Shown here: positions 8,678-17,147 of the stretch, one piece after another
Layout: the number at the start of each line of letters is the position of its first letter
Position numbering within the stretch: position 1 is the first letter of the stretch
From: JBGSKY01 sp041740995
Lineage (GTDB): Bacteria; Planctomycetota; Planctomycetia; Pirellulales; Pirellulaceae
Assembly (NCBI GenBank): GCA_041740995.1
Contig: JBGSKY010000035.1
Location: 1 to 64,000, forward strand
Direction: 5' to 3'
DNA: 64,000 nucleotides
Position numbers and translations under genes: made by a program
The notes under the pieces: model-generated
The model's input: the letters and a program-made list of their open reading frames with translations, nothing else
Database searches by the model: none
Told to the model about the DNA's origin: nothing

Positions 8678-11200
8678 TTACCGGAGGAACGCCAACGTCA
8701 CCTCGTCTGGTAGATCGACTAAAGGTGCCAAAACACCATTTTCGCCGCGTTGAAAGGGGATCCAAAGCAGGGCCACGTTTCTGATCTGCATATCGCCCTT
8801 GCGGCAAGGAACTTCGATCGTTTCGAGCTGCAATGATTCAGGCCGAAATTGCTTCTTCACGTCGTCGACTTCCTGCTCGCATTCACGTTGCAGCTCGTCG
8901 AGATCCGCTTCGATTTCCTCCAGCCGCTCGCGAGCGCGTTCGACATCGGCCCGCTCAGCCGAGACACGCGACATATTTCGAGCCGCCGTTGATACCTTGT
9001 TGAGGTTCGTTTTCGAAACCGCTTTGCGACCGATCAAGGCGCCCAGGATCGATGTCCCGACAGTGACAATCGAATCATAAAAATGGCCAGTCGCTTCACC
9101 TTCCTCTCGCGCCAGTTTATCTTTCGCCTGAGCGCGTTTGGTCTCAAGCGCCGAAACCTTTGACGCGTACTTCTTTTCAAGCTCGCTAACCTTGGCATCG
9201 CGAGCTTCGCGCGTGTTCTGCGAAAACTCAATCCGCGCGTCCATCTCGGTTTGTCCAACGCGGCTGTATCGATCCAGCGCTGGACTGTAAAAAACTTTAG
9301 CAGTGTGTGTCCGGTAGAGATAGTCCTGCAAATCTTTCTGCCACGACTTGTAGTTTTTTCCCGACACCAAATCGATCGGCAACGTCCCGAACTCCAAGCC
9401 CTCCTCGGGCAGCTTGGCCTGTTCCAAAGTGCCAGGCATAAGAATGAACGAACGCCCCCACGCTTGCGCGGGCATTTTCGATCCGATAGGCGTTATCAAG
9501 CTGACATCTTGCCAGTCATCCATTTGGATGTTGCTCTTCACAAAGTGCACGGTCGCTTGGCCCAAAATGGCCGGCATATAAACGAGGGTCGAGCCGTGAT
9601 TTGCCAGTCGGCTTTGACGCCAGAAAATCTCCGTCACATCCCCCTGAACAATCGGCCGCTCGGTTTCCAAAGCATGTTTCGCACCAGAGACTTGGACAGT
9701 CTCATTGGCCGAGGCACTTTCCGACGAAGCGATCGGTTTGCCGGACGACGGACGTTGGGCGAGCAACTTGTCTCGCTTCGGTTTCATTAGTCGCGAAACT
9801 TGATCGCGGGACAATGGTCCACGTAAAAACGACAGCGCCCACCGCGTTTGAAAGATGACTGGTTTTTCTTTATGCACATTGTTCATCAAGAATACGCGCG
9901 CTCCAAGGGCCGCCAGCGTTTGTTCCATCGCCGCTCGGTCAAATCGCCCGCCGGTTTGAGCTGCGGCGCCTTCGAGTCCGTCGAGCACGCGTTGTTTGTC
10001 GCGATCGGTTTGCAAGCGACCTAGGAACCAAGTTCCGATATTGGAGAGGCCCTTGTAATCCAAGTCGACCGGGTTCTGTGTCGCCAGCACAATCCCCAAA
10101 CCAAACGCGCGAGCTTGCTTGAGCAACGTCAGCATCGGCGGCTTCGATGGTGGCTTGGCCGACGGCGGAAAGTAACCGTAAACTTCGTCCATGTAAAAGA
10201 TCGCACGCAACGAACCGGTCCCTGGCTGAGCTCGCATCCAACCGAGCAACTCGCCGAGAAAGAGCGTCACAAAGAACATGCGTTCGCTGTCACTCAAATG
10301 TGAAATCGAAAGAATGCTCACTCGCGGTTTGCCATCATCCGTGTAGAGCAATTTTTTGATGTTCAGCGGCTCACCTTCCAACCAACCGGCAAAGGCCGGC
10401 GAAGCCAAAAGATTATTCAACGACATCGCAAACGTGGAACGCTGAGCCGTCGGAAAGAAGCTTTCAATATCGATCACGCCGATACGATCGATCGGTGGAT
10501 TTTGAATGTTGCGAATGATGTCAGCCAGCGATAGATTTTTGCCGGCCGTCCAAGCGGTCTCTAGAATCTTCGACAACAGAATATGTTCCCTCGAGGTCAG
10601 CGGATCGGCGCTGATACCCAGCAGCGTCAACATGCCCGACGCAGCGCTAGTGATTTTTTCACGAAACGTCTCGCCATCAGCGATCACTTCGGGCGCCGGC
10701 GCATCAAAGCTTTTGAGGACCGTCAGCGGCACACCGACATTGCTGCCAGGTGTATAGATCGTCAGATCGACCGAGTCGCGATAACGCGCGATCCGCTCGG
10801 GCGCTTGGTGCCATTTATCAAGTCCCTTACGCCACAACTGCGCATACGATTCGCCCAGCTCCGCTTCCGATTGCCCCTTTTGGACCGCTTCAGCCGGATC
10901 GACCCAAGGCTCAAAATCTTCACCGCGCAACGCCGGAAAGGTCAACAGGAGATTGCCCAAGTCACCTTTGGGATCGATACAAATGACTGGAATGCCATCG
11001 ATGGCCGCTTCTTCCAGCAACGAGAGACATAAGCCCGTCTTTCCGCTGCCGGTCATACCGACACACAAGGCATGCGTGACGAGATCCTTGCTGTCGTAGA
11101 GCATCAAGTTGTCCAAAAGCTCTCGCTTAGCCAGATCGTATTCCTTGCCAAGGTAAAACTTTGCCGGCAACTCATAAAGAGCTTCGAAGTCGGTCGTCAT
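8678..11200 (-). CDS. HerA/FtsK-like DUF87 ATPase with C-terminal coiled coil
   Basis: The 840-residue P-loop ATPase has Walker A at 48-56 (GMTGSGKTG), ICIDPKGDLGNLL just after, Walker B at 335-340 (IFYMDEV), and the HerA-type sensor stretch GLGIVLATQNPVDLDYKGL (367-385) followed by a probable arginine finger near TDRDKQRV. Residues from about 650 to 800 are charged and heptad-like (VSELEKKYASKVSALETKRA; RARERLEEIEADLDELQRE), separated by a short small-residue stretch (TVGTSILGALIG). Relatives of HerA form hexameric DNA pumps or helicases in repair, defence or transfer. No NurA nuclease or partner gene is adjacent. The gene sits alone between two repeat blocks, so its role is open. Confidence 0.82.
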   Translation of the reverse strand: MTTDFEALYELPAKFYLGKEYDLAKRELLDNLMLYDSKDLVTHALCVGMTGSGKTGLCLSLLEEAAIDGIPVICIDPKGDLGNLLLTFPALRGEDFEPWVDPAEAVQKGQSEAELGESYAQLWRKGLDKWHQAPERIARYRDSVDLTIYTPGSNVGVPLTVLKSFDAPAPEVIADGETFREKITSAASGMLTLLGISADPLTSREHILLSKILETAWTAGKNLSLADIIRNIQNPPIDRIGVIDIESFFPTAQRSTFAMSLNNLLASPAFAGWLEGEPLNIKKLLYTDDGKPRVSILSISHLSDSERMFFVTLFLGELLGWMRAQPGTGSLRAIFYMDEVYGYFPPSAKPPSKPPMLTLLKQARAFGLGIVLATQNPVDLDYKGLSNIGTWFLGRLQTDRDKQRVLDGLEGAAAQTGGRFDRAAMEQTLAALGARVFLMNNVHKEKPVIFQTRWALSFLRGPLSRDQVSRLMKPKRDKLLAQRPSSGKPIASSESASANETVQVSGAKHALETERPIVQGDVTEIFWRQSRLANHGSTLVYMPAILGQATVHFVKSNIQMDDWQDVSLITPIGSKMPAQAWGRSFILMPGTLEQAKLPEEGLEFGTLPIDLVSGKNYKSWQKDLQDYLYRTHTAKVFYSPALDRYSRVGQTEMDARIEFSQNTREARDAKVSELEKKYASKVSALETKRAQAKDKLAREEGEATGHFYDSIVTVGTSILGALIGRKAVSKTNLNKVSTAARNMSRVSAERADVERARERLEEIEADLDELQRECEQEVDDVKKQFRPESLQLETIEVPCRKGDMQIRNVALLWIPFQRGENGVLAPLVDLPDEVTLAFLR

Positions 11201-11370
11201 TTCTCTCCAACAATATTCTAGCGTTGCCTACTTATCGTTCCTGAAGAGATCAGTTTAGCAGGTCAGCGCGGCGATAAAATACCTTCACCGATCGTTTCAT
11301 TCCAAGGCATCGCCAACCCGTCGGTAAGGACCGATCCTAACCTAAGTTGTCTCAATTCTGCTCGCGGCCA
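11201..11370. other. Spacer with a palindromic element
   Basis: This spacer lies upstream of the HerA-like ATPase. At 11325-11349 it contains GGTAAGGACCGATCCTAACC, a near-palindrome that resembles the perfect palindrome at 52520-52531 and its flanks. No gene is seen. Confidence 0.5.
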
Positions 11371-11785
11371 CCCATTAGCTTGTCTCATGGGTGAACCAGC
11401 TTCGTAAGCTAACACCACGACGCTACACCGAAAGACCCCAACGGGTTCATCCCGTTTGGTGAGTCAGCTTGCTTGATCCGTAGGTAGACTTTCGCTCCGG
11501 TGGGATGAACCCACACGGGGGCGGGATGCGCGACGGCGGCCAGCTTAGCTGACGAAACTGCGCTCCGGTGGGATGAACCCACGCGGGGGCGGGATGCGCG
11601 ACGGCGGCCAGCTTAGCTGACGAAACTGCGCTCCGGTGGGATGAACCCACGCGGGGGCGGGACCTTGTCCTAAATCTGCATTTGGGCCCCCATGAGCTTG
11701 TCTCATGGGTGAACCAGCTTCGTAAGCTAACACCACGACGCTACACCAAAAGACCCCAACGGGTTCATCCCGTTTGGTGAATCAG
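11371..11785. repeat. Intergenic repeat block, copy 2 (right of the HerA-like gene)
   Basis: The block has module A hairpins at 11371-11391 (CCCATTAG/CTCATGGG, one mismatch) and 11689-11709 (perfect). Between them are three copies of the 68-bp module B unit, starting at GGGATGAACCC at 11502, 11570 and 11638. The order is A-B-B-B-A. Open frames through it (for example on the minus strand at 11447-11736) are repetitive translations of the unit and are not taken as genes. Confidence 0.9.
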
Positions 11786-11836
11786 TTCGCTACCAGCGCG
11801 AACACCCAGCCGCAGTATCGATCTACGACTAGATGA

Positions 11837-13663
11837 CTAATTGAACAACATTGCAAGCTCAGCGAATAAGCGTTCGCGGTTGTTCATGCCCTTGCGCTCG
11901 AGCAAAACCTTGTGAGCGATATCCGGGCAATCGGTCAGGATGCCGTCGACGCCTCGGTTGAGCATACGTGACATCTCTGCTGGTTCGTTGACAGTCCAAA
12001 CGAAAACTTGCTTTCCCGCTTTGTGTGCCCGGTTTACAAAATTCCTGGTTGCGAATTTTGAATTTACAGCCACAAAGTCGGCGTTGATATTCTTTACTTT
12101 GCCCACGTAGACCGAGAGCAACAAGCCGCATTTCCAACTGGGCCTGAGCGTCTTCAGTTTTGTGAGCCCTTCGGCTTTTAACGACATGATCATAATTTGA
12201 TCAGCCATCTTTTCTGCTTCGACGATATCGACTACACGTTGCTCAAGTTGTTGGTTATGTCCGTAATATTTCAATTCGATGTTAACGCCGATCTTATCTT
12301 TACATAGCTGCAACACCTCCGAAAGTTTGGGGACGCGTTGGTCCGAGAAATCGGCACCAAACCAACTGCCAATATCGATGTCCGCTAGATCATCGTATTT
12401 TGCATTCCAAATTTTCAGCGAGTTGTTCGAGAGCTTCATGAAGTCACTGTCATGAACCACGACCACTTCACCATCGGCTGTTTCTTGAACATCGATCTCG
12501 ACCCAGTCCGCTCCGTCGGCGATGGCATGACGGATTGCGGCCAGCGTATTCTCGGGCGCTAAACTCGATGCACCTCGGTGGGCCATTACTTGCACTTCAT
12601 CTTGCAGCTTCACTGTCTGCAGTGTTGCAAAACCAAAGAGTGTAGCGAGCATCAATGCGATGAGGCTGCCAGCGGCTAAGCGTGGAGTGTTAATCAATGA
12701 AGCGAGACTACTCGAACTTCTTTGGTCAGTTTTACGGAGCGAGGCAACGACCGTTTCGGATTCTGGACTGAACCGCCGATAGGTATGGAACAACATGCCT
12801 GCAAAAGAAATTGTCGATATGACATTGAGCAGGAGACTCGTTGTGGTCAAGACCGCGAGCATCAGACCAACCTGCGTCGCGACGAATACCAGCGAGTGGA
12901 AACGGTCAGCAATTAGCATTTGTCCGATCGCACCAACAATTGCCGTCAGGATAAGGTTCAGTAGAAATACGACGACCAGCCACGTTAACAACCAACGAAG
13001 CACTTTGGTCCGATGACTGGCAATCAATTTGCGACTGTTGCTGAGCGCCTTTCGCGGCGGCACGTCTTCGAACATTACCAATGGCAACGCAAGAAACCAA
13101 CTGGAATGAAGCCACAACAGCAATCCGCCGAGCAACGCAACTAAACCGCCACCGATCACGATGGCAACTTTAAATTCAGTCGGATTTTCATTGAGATAAT
13201 AGTTGATGTCATATTCGCCAAGCAGCCAACGATACACAATCCCAGCGATCGCTAGAAATGGGGCAATGACAAGCAGGCTCCTGCCGATTAGCTGTGTCGT
13301 GACTGCCAACACTTTCAACCCACGCCCGAAGACATATTGCAATGCGGCTACAGAACTGGGCCGAGTACCGACCGATTGAGCTGCCAAGATCCAGAGCAGC
13401 GTTCCTAACTCTAGTGCAATAATCGCGAGCCACACTGCACCCAATGCGATCAAACAGAACCAACCAAACGGCCCCGCAAAGAATATAGCAATATCAACAT
13501 CCGATAAGATGCTTTGTCCTGAGAACCATAGCAGGCCTTGCCATATCAATCCGAACAACGGCGTCAGTACAACGAAGGCCAGCAGCTTGAAGAGCAAATC
13601 AGTCGCGACGAGACTCCGCCACTTCGACGCATCAACTATCTTTCGAAAATTCAGATGCGTCAT
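11837..13663 (-). CDS. Membrane-anchored glycerophosphodiester phosphodiesterase
   Basis: The 608-residue protein is an integral membrane protein with a C-terminal GlpQ/UgpQ catalytic domain. The first 350 or so residues contain about seven hydrophobic segments (such as LLFKLLAFVVLTPLFGLIW) and match the GDPD membrane-domain family. Catalysis resides in the C-terminal part, starting VMAHRGASSLAPENT with the catalytic His and Glu, then DWVEIDVQETADGEVVVVHD, IGVNIELK, VFVWTVNEP and GVDGILTDCPD. It would hydrolyse glycerophosphodiesters to glycerol-3-phosphate and an alcohol, probably facing outward. It is a normal full-length member of the membrane type. Confidence 0.93.
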   Translation of the reverse strand: MTHLNFRKIVDASKWRSLVATDLLFKLLAFVVLTPLFGLIWQGLLWFSGQSILSDVDIAIFFAGPFGWFCLIALGAVWLAIIALELGTLLWILAAQSVGTRPSSVAALQYVFGRGLKVLAVTTQLIGRSLLVIAPFLAIAGIVYRWLLGEYDINYYLNENPTEFKVAIVIGGGLVALLGGLLLWLHSSWFLALPLVMFEDVPPRKALSNSRKLIASHRTKVLRWLLTWLVVVFLLNLILTAIVGAIGQMLIADRFHSLVFVATQVGLMLAVLTTTSLLLNVISTISFAGMLFHTYRRFSPESETVVASLRKTDQRSSSSLASLINTPRLAAGSLIALMLATLFGFATLQTVKLQDEVQVMAHRGASSLAPENTLAAIRHAIADGADWVEIDVQETADGEVVVVHDSDFMKLSNNSLKIWNAKYDDLADIDIGSWFGADFSDQRVPKLSEVLQLCKDKIGVNIELKYYGHNQQLEQRVVDIVEAEKMADQIMIMSLKAEGLTKLKTLRPSWKCGLLLSVYVGKVKNINADFVAVNSKFATRNFVNRAHKAGKQVFVWTVNEPAEMSRMLNRGVDGILTDCPDIAHKVLLERKGMNNRERLFAELAMLFN

Positions 13664-13733
13664 TTCAATAGCTCCATTTGCTTACGCTTCACTGCGCAAG
13701 CTTGGACGGATATTCGACCTATGATAGTCTTCC

Positions 13734-13760
13734 AGCCTGTCACTTGAGCTAAGACAGGCT
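13734..13760. terminator. Hairpin between sulfatase and phosphodiesterase genes
   Basis: AGCCTGTC (13734-13741) and GACAGGCT (13753-13760) form a perfect 8-bp stem with an 11-base loop, 38 bases downstream of the sulfatase stop on the minus strand and about 70 bases upstream of the next start. There is no U-tract on the minus strand, so it could be a weak terminator, an RNA-stability hairpin or an operator. Confidence 0.4.
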
Positions 13761-13797
13761 TAAAGCCTTTCTTATTCTAAGACTAAAAGTGACTATC

Positions 13798-15384
13798 TCA
13801 CTCGCCGCCGATGGTCATCGACTTGATTTGGTTCTCAAGTGATTCAAGGCTCCAGTCACCCGGCCTTTGACTTGGTGGGAAATCCTTGAGCGACATCAAG
13901 AACTTGCTAGCCACCGCTTGAAGCGGGACGAGCACAAATGCACGGTCGATCATCCAATCGTGATATGTGTTGGAGTTGTGCTGAGACTTTTCGAATGGAT
14001 CTCGACGCAGATTGAATAGCAGCGGCAAACGCAATTTGATCATCGGTTCTCGCCAGACCTGCAATTGTTCAGCTCGGTTTTCCAGATATGTAGCCTTCCA
14101 ATCGCCAACTCGAATCGACATCACATCACCGTCATCGCCGACATAGATAAACTCTTTCCGAGCCGACTCTTTCGACTTGCCGCTCAAGTAATCAAGTTGG
14201 TTGTAGCCGTCTATGTGATTCTTGTATTTCCGTCCGTTCAGCTCGACACCGGTAAGCAATTTTTCTTTTATATCAGGCGCTCCCACCGCAGCCGCGAAAG
14301 TTGGTAGCCAATCTTCGTGAGCGACGATCCCGTTGAGCGTTGTGTTTGCAGGAAAGTGTCCTGGCCATTTGATAAAGCAAGGAACTCGAAACGCGCCTTC
14401 CCAGTTCGAATTTTTTTCGCTGCGGAACGGCGTCGTTCCAGCGTCTGGCCAAGTGTTGTAGTGCGGGCCATTATCGGTCGAATATTGAACAATCGTATTG
14501 TCAGCAATTCCGAGATCGTCGATCAGCTTGAGTAACTCTCCAACGTGCATGTCATGCTCGACCATACCGTCGTGGTATTCGTCGCCGCTGGGACCGGAAA
14601 TCCCGGTCAGTTCAGGCTTCACGTGCGTTCGAAAGTGCATCCGTGTTCCATTCCACCAGCAGAAAAACGGCTTGCCTTCTTTCGATTGACGAGTCATAAA
14701 CTCCTTCGCCGCTGCGATTGATTCATCGTCAATCGTCTCCATTCGCTTCTTGGTCAGTGGACCGAGATTTTCGATCGTTTGTCCACCGTTGCCATCCGCC
14801 TTGCACTTCAGAACTCCACGTGGGCCGAATTGTTCGCGAAACGTTTTGCCATTGGGCAGAACCATATCCTTTGGGTAGTCGCGGTTCTCTGGTTCCTCTT
14901 CGGCGTTGAGGTGATACAAGCTTCCCAAGAACTCATCGAAGCCGTGCATAGTTGGAAGATGTTCGTCGCGATCACCTTGATGATTCTTTCCAAATTGGCC
15001 GGTTGAATAGCCTTGGCTCTTCATCACAGTCGCGATCGTTACGTCGGTCTTTTGCCAACCTTCTTTCGCTCCAGGCATCCCGACTTTCGTCATACCCGAA
15101 CGGACAGGAACCGAACCGCTGAGAAACGCCGCACGACCAGCCGTGCAGCTTTGCTGCGCATAGTAGTCAGTAAAGCCGACGCCTTCGCGTGCTATCCGAT
15201 CAATGTTAGGTGTCATATAACCCATCATCCCACGGTTGTTGTGGCTGATGTTCCAAGTTCCAATATCATCGCCCCAGATGACCAACACGTTTGGTTTCTT
15301 GTCGTCCGCTCGAGCAGTCATCGCGAACATCGCGACGGCCAACCCGACAAATAAGGAGACTTTTTGACTCGTAGACTGCCGCAT
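13798..15384 (-). CDS. Secreted Cys-type sulfatase
   Basis: The 528-residue protein has an N-terminal signal peptide (hydrophobic SLFVGLAVAMFAMTARA) and the type I sulfatase layout. VLVIWGDDIG provides Ca ligands. C-T-A-G-R at 80-84 is the CxAGR formylglycine signature (Cys80 converted by the anaerobic/aerobic maturase). GQFGKNHQGD, STDNGPHYNTWPD and FRSEKNSNWEGAFRVP follow. It should cleave sulfate esters, probably of algal polysaccharides, in the periplasm or outside the cell; the high number of such enzymes is a planctomycete trait. The exact substrate cannot be read from the sequence. Confidence 0.93.
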   Translation of the reverse strand: MRQSTSQKVSLFVGLAVAMFAMTARADDKKPNVLVIWGDDIGTWNISHNNRGMMGYMTPNIDRIAREGVGFTDYYAQQSCTAGRAAFLSGSVPVRSGMTKVGMPGAKEGWQKTDVTIATVMKSQGYSTGQFGKNHQGDRDEHLPTMHGFDEFLGSLYHLNAEEEPENRDYPKDMVLPNGKTFREQFGPRGVLKCKADGNGGQTIENLGPLTKKRMETIDDESIAAAKEFMTRQSKEGKPFFCWWNGTRMHFRTHVKPELTGISGPSGDEYHDGMVEHDMHVGELLKLIDDLGIADNTIVQYSTDNGPHYNTWPDAGTTPFRSEKNSNWEGAFRVPCFIKWPGHFPANTTLNGIVAHEDWLPTFAAAVGAPDIKEKLLTGVELNGRKYKNHIDGYNQLDYLSGKSKESARKEFIYVGDDGDVMSIRVGDWKATYLENRAEQLQVWREPMIKLRLPLLFNLRRDPFEKSQHNSNTYHDWMIDRAFVLVPLQAVASKFLMSLKDFPPSQRPGDWSLESLENQIKSMTIGGE

Positions 15385-15794
15385 TGCCTTAGTTCCTCTG
15401 ATCTCAGAAATAGCTTGACCTAATGAAGTGCCCTAGAAATGAGGGGGGACACCTTTCCGAAATACTAGTCAAACGAGAACCAGTTGACCAGACGCCGCTC
15501 AAAAAGATGAAGGGCCGATTAAATTCTTTATAAATCAACCAAGCGGAAGACTGTGGATTTCGACATTTGCGGAAAATCGAAAGGTTCGAAAGATGAGGTT
15601 TGTCAGTGTGAAATAGACTTACGGATCAAACACTGATTGGCAAGAGGGCAGGTCCTGCGTGGGCGACAGGATCGTGGTTTAAAGTAGCAAAAGTCTTCAT
15701 ATCTGACACGCATCAACTGCAGCGATTTTGCAGCACAATTGCCATAAAAACTTTTGATCACACGCCGGTGGACACTTTAACAAGACATTCTGAA
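15385..15794. other. 410-base intergenic region
   Basis: This is upstream sequence for the sulfatase and downstream of the HPt gene. It is AT-richer than its neighbours. I see no gene, tRNA or clear terminator. Confidence 0.5.
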
Positions 15795-16202
15795 CTAGCG
15801 GTCAGCGCGGTCCGATCGCGAAGGCGAACCAGATTGGACAGATAATTGCCTGACTAATTCAATAAAGTCCAGTAGCTCTTCACTGATCTCACCGAAAATC
15901 ATTCTGGCTCGGTCGATGTCATGCGAATGGGACGCTTCGACGATCGCTTGCAAAGCGTCTACCGGAGGACCAACTTCATAGGTACTCAGTAAGCCCTTCA
16001 AGGCGTGAGCTGTTCGACCAGATTCGATCACGTCGCCTCCACGTAACTCTTCGCTTAACTGCTGCAGCATATGCGGGCCATCGTCGGCCGCAATCTCCGC
16101 CAATGTAACGAGTAACTCTTCATCACCATCAACTCTGGCAAGTGCATCGGCGAAACGGATCTTTTGGTATTCAGTTAACAATCCCATAGTTTGACCATTC
16201 AT
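15795..16202 (-). CDS. Stand-alone HPt phosphotransfer protein
   Basis: Taken from the ATG at 16202, which has GGGGAG five bases upstream, the protein has 135 residues; an upstream ATG at 16271 lacks a site and would overlap the gene before. The HPt motif H-A-L-K-G at 66-70 (phosphorylated His66) sits in the helix RTAHALKGLLSTYEVG. Such proteins pass phosphate between hybrid-kinase receiver domains and response regulators. It is the third gene in a tight minus-strand group (13 bases after the GlsB-like gene) located downstream of the giant LOV hybrid kinase, which ends in a receiver domain and has no HPt of its own, so partnership is likely. Confidence 0.88.
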   Translation of the reverse strand: MNGQTMGLLTEYQKIRFADALARVDGDEELLVTLAEIAADDGPHMLQQLSEELRGGDVIESGRTAHALKGLLSTYEVGPPVDALQAIVEASHSHDIDRARMIFGEISEELLDFIELVRQLSVQSGSPSRSDRADR

Positions 16203-16215
16203 TTCGGCTCCCCGC

Positions 16216-16470
16216 TTAATTGACGAATTTTCCTTGTCGCACGCAAACCGCAAGCAAAACGATTGCTCCAACTACTGATCCGATCCAACCGCTTGACTGG
16301 ATTAAATCGCCACCTTGAAGTAAATATCCAAATAGTCCGCCGATGAAGGATCCAGCGATGCCTAGGACGATTGTGCGAAAATAGCTCATCGGTTGCGGAC
16401 CTGGAATAAGACCGCGGGCAATCAGCCCAATCAGCAGTCCAAAAATAATCCAACCAATGAGCCAAAACAT
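16216..16470 (-). CDS. GlsB/YeaQ/YmgE-type small membrane protein
   Basis: The 84-residue protein consists of three hydrophobic segments with glycine pairs: IGWIIFGLLIGLIARGLIPG, then ILGIAGSFIGGLFGYLL, then IGSVVGAIVLLAV. This is the transglycosylase-associated/YeaQ family seen in stress regulons, with inner-membrane location and unknown mechanism. Its start codon immediately follows the stop of the 156-residue gene upstream (no gap), and the HPt gene follows 13 bases later, so the three are almost certainly one transcription unit. Confidence 0.88.
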   Translation of the reverse strand: MFWLIGWIIFGLLIGLIARGLIPGPQPMSYFRTIVLGIAGSFIGGLFGYLLQGGDLIQSSGWIGSVVGAIVLLAVCVRQGKFVN

Positions 16471-16941
16471 TTAATTCTTCCAACCATGTGGGAAGTAGTT
16501 GCTAAATCGATTTGCCACGGGAGCGGGTTTTCGAAGAGCGAGCGTCGTCCAAACACCGACCACAATACCGGCAACGAAGACCAAGGCGGTAGCGGCGCTG
16601 CGATGTTCGTCTACTTCATAGCGAGCTCGCTCAACCACCGATTGAATCGGCGAGACGACTCGATCGGACACTGCTTCAACGGCTTTTGTCATCTGTTGAA
16701 ACGCCCCTTGAGGACCAGTGAATTTATCGACAACTGACTCAATCTCGCTTTTGCTCGCTTCAGTAAACTCAGTCAAAAATTTTACGATGTGTTCTCTGCA
16801 GCACTTCAGCGACGTCAGCTCTTTTTCACCAATGTGTGGCCAGCGCTCCATAATCGCTCGCTTCATTTCCGACCAAGGTCCATCAGACCAAAGATCCACG
16901 TTGCCATCGGATGTTGCGGTTGCCTTGCCAGCAGTTGCCAT
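16471..16941 (-). CDS. Membrane-anchored helical protein, YqjD/ElaB-like layout
   Basis: The 156-residue protein has a charged helical body (about 20-115) and a single membrane segment near 118-136 (AATALVFVAGIVVGVWTTLAL) close to the C-terminus. Proteins of the DUF883/YqjD type share this tail-anchored layout and bind ribosomes or sit at the membrane under stress, but I cannot confirm that family from sequence. An early W-S-D-G-P-W-S-E-M-K segment followed by W-P-H-I-G-E-K-E-L resembles the CsbD-like start. First gene of the HPt-containing group. Confidence 0.6.
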   Translation of the reverse strand: MATAGKATATSDGNVDLWSDGPWSEMKRAIMERWPHIGEKELTSLKCCREHIVKFLTEFTEASKSEIESVVDKFTGPQGAFQQMTKAVEAVSDRVVSPIQSVVERARYEVDEHRSAATALVFVAGIVVGVWTTLALRKPAPVANRFSNYFPHGWKN

Positions 16942-17147
16942 AGTTGGGGCCCTTCAATGCTTATTTTGACGATTTTTCTTGTCGAGAAAACTGTTTCAGG
17001 TCACTTGCGCCAACACAAGTTAACGCCGACACTTTAAACAATCTGGTCTGCGTCCGCTCGATCCCACCAACTAACTTCGATGGGCGATTAACGCTCAAGA
17101 AAGCAAAGCAAACGCTGGGCCAATTGGCCTGAAGAATAGCCTGCGTC
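16942..17147. other. Spacer between kinase and stress-protein group
   Basis: The only feature seen is a perfect 12-bp palindrome, GGCCAATTGGCC, at 17118-17129, some 20 bases past the kinase stop. It could be an operator for the downstream group or a short terminator stem; no U-tract follows. The promoter of the three-gene group should lie in this spacer. Confidence 0.4.

Noticed and set aside
11447..11736. Two minus-strand frames of 60-67 codons with repeated PAWVHPTGAQFRQLSWPPSR
   Set aside because: The peptide repetition is the translation of the 68-bp intergenic repeat, not a protein family.
8375..11785. CRISPR array (repeat units on both sides of the ATPase)
   Set aside because: The 68-bp units lack unique spacers of constant length and no cas genes are present.
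15385..15794. tRNA or riboswitch-like structure in the gap before the sulfatase
   Set aside because: A GGTTCGAAA string recalls a T loop, but no acceptor or anticodon stems can be drawn around it.
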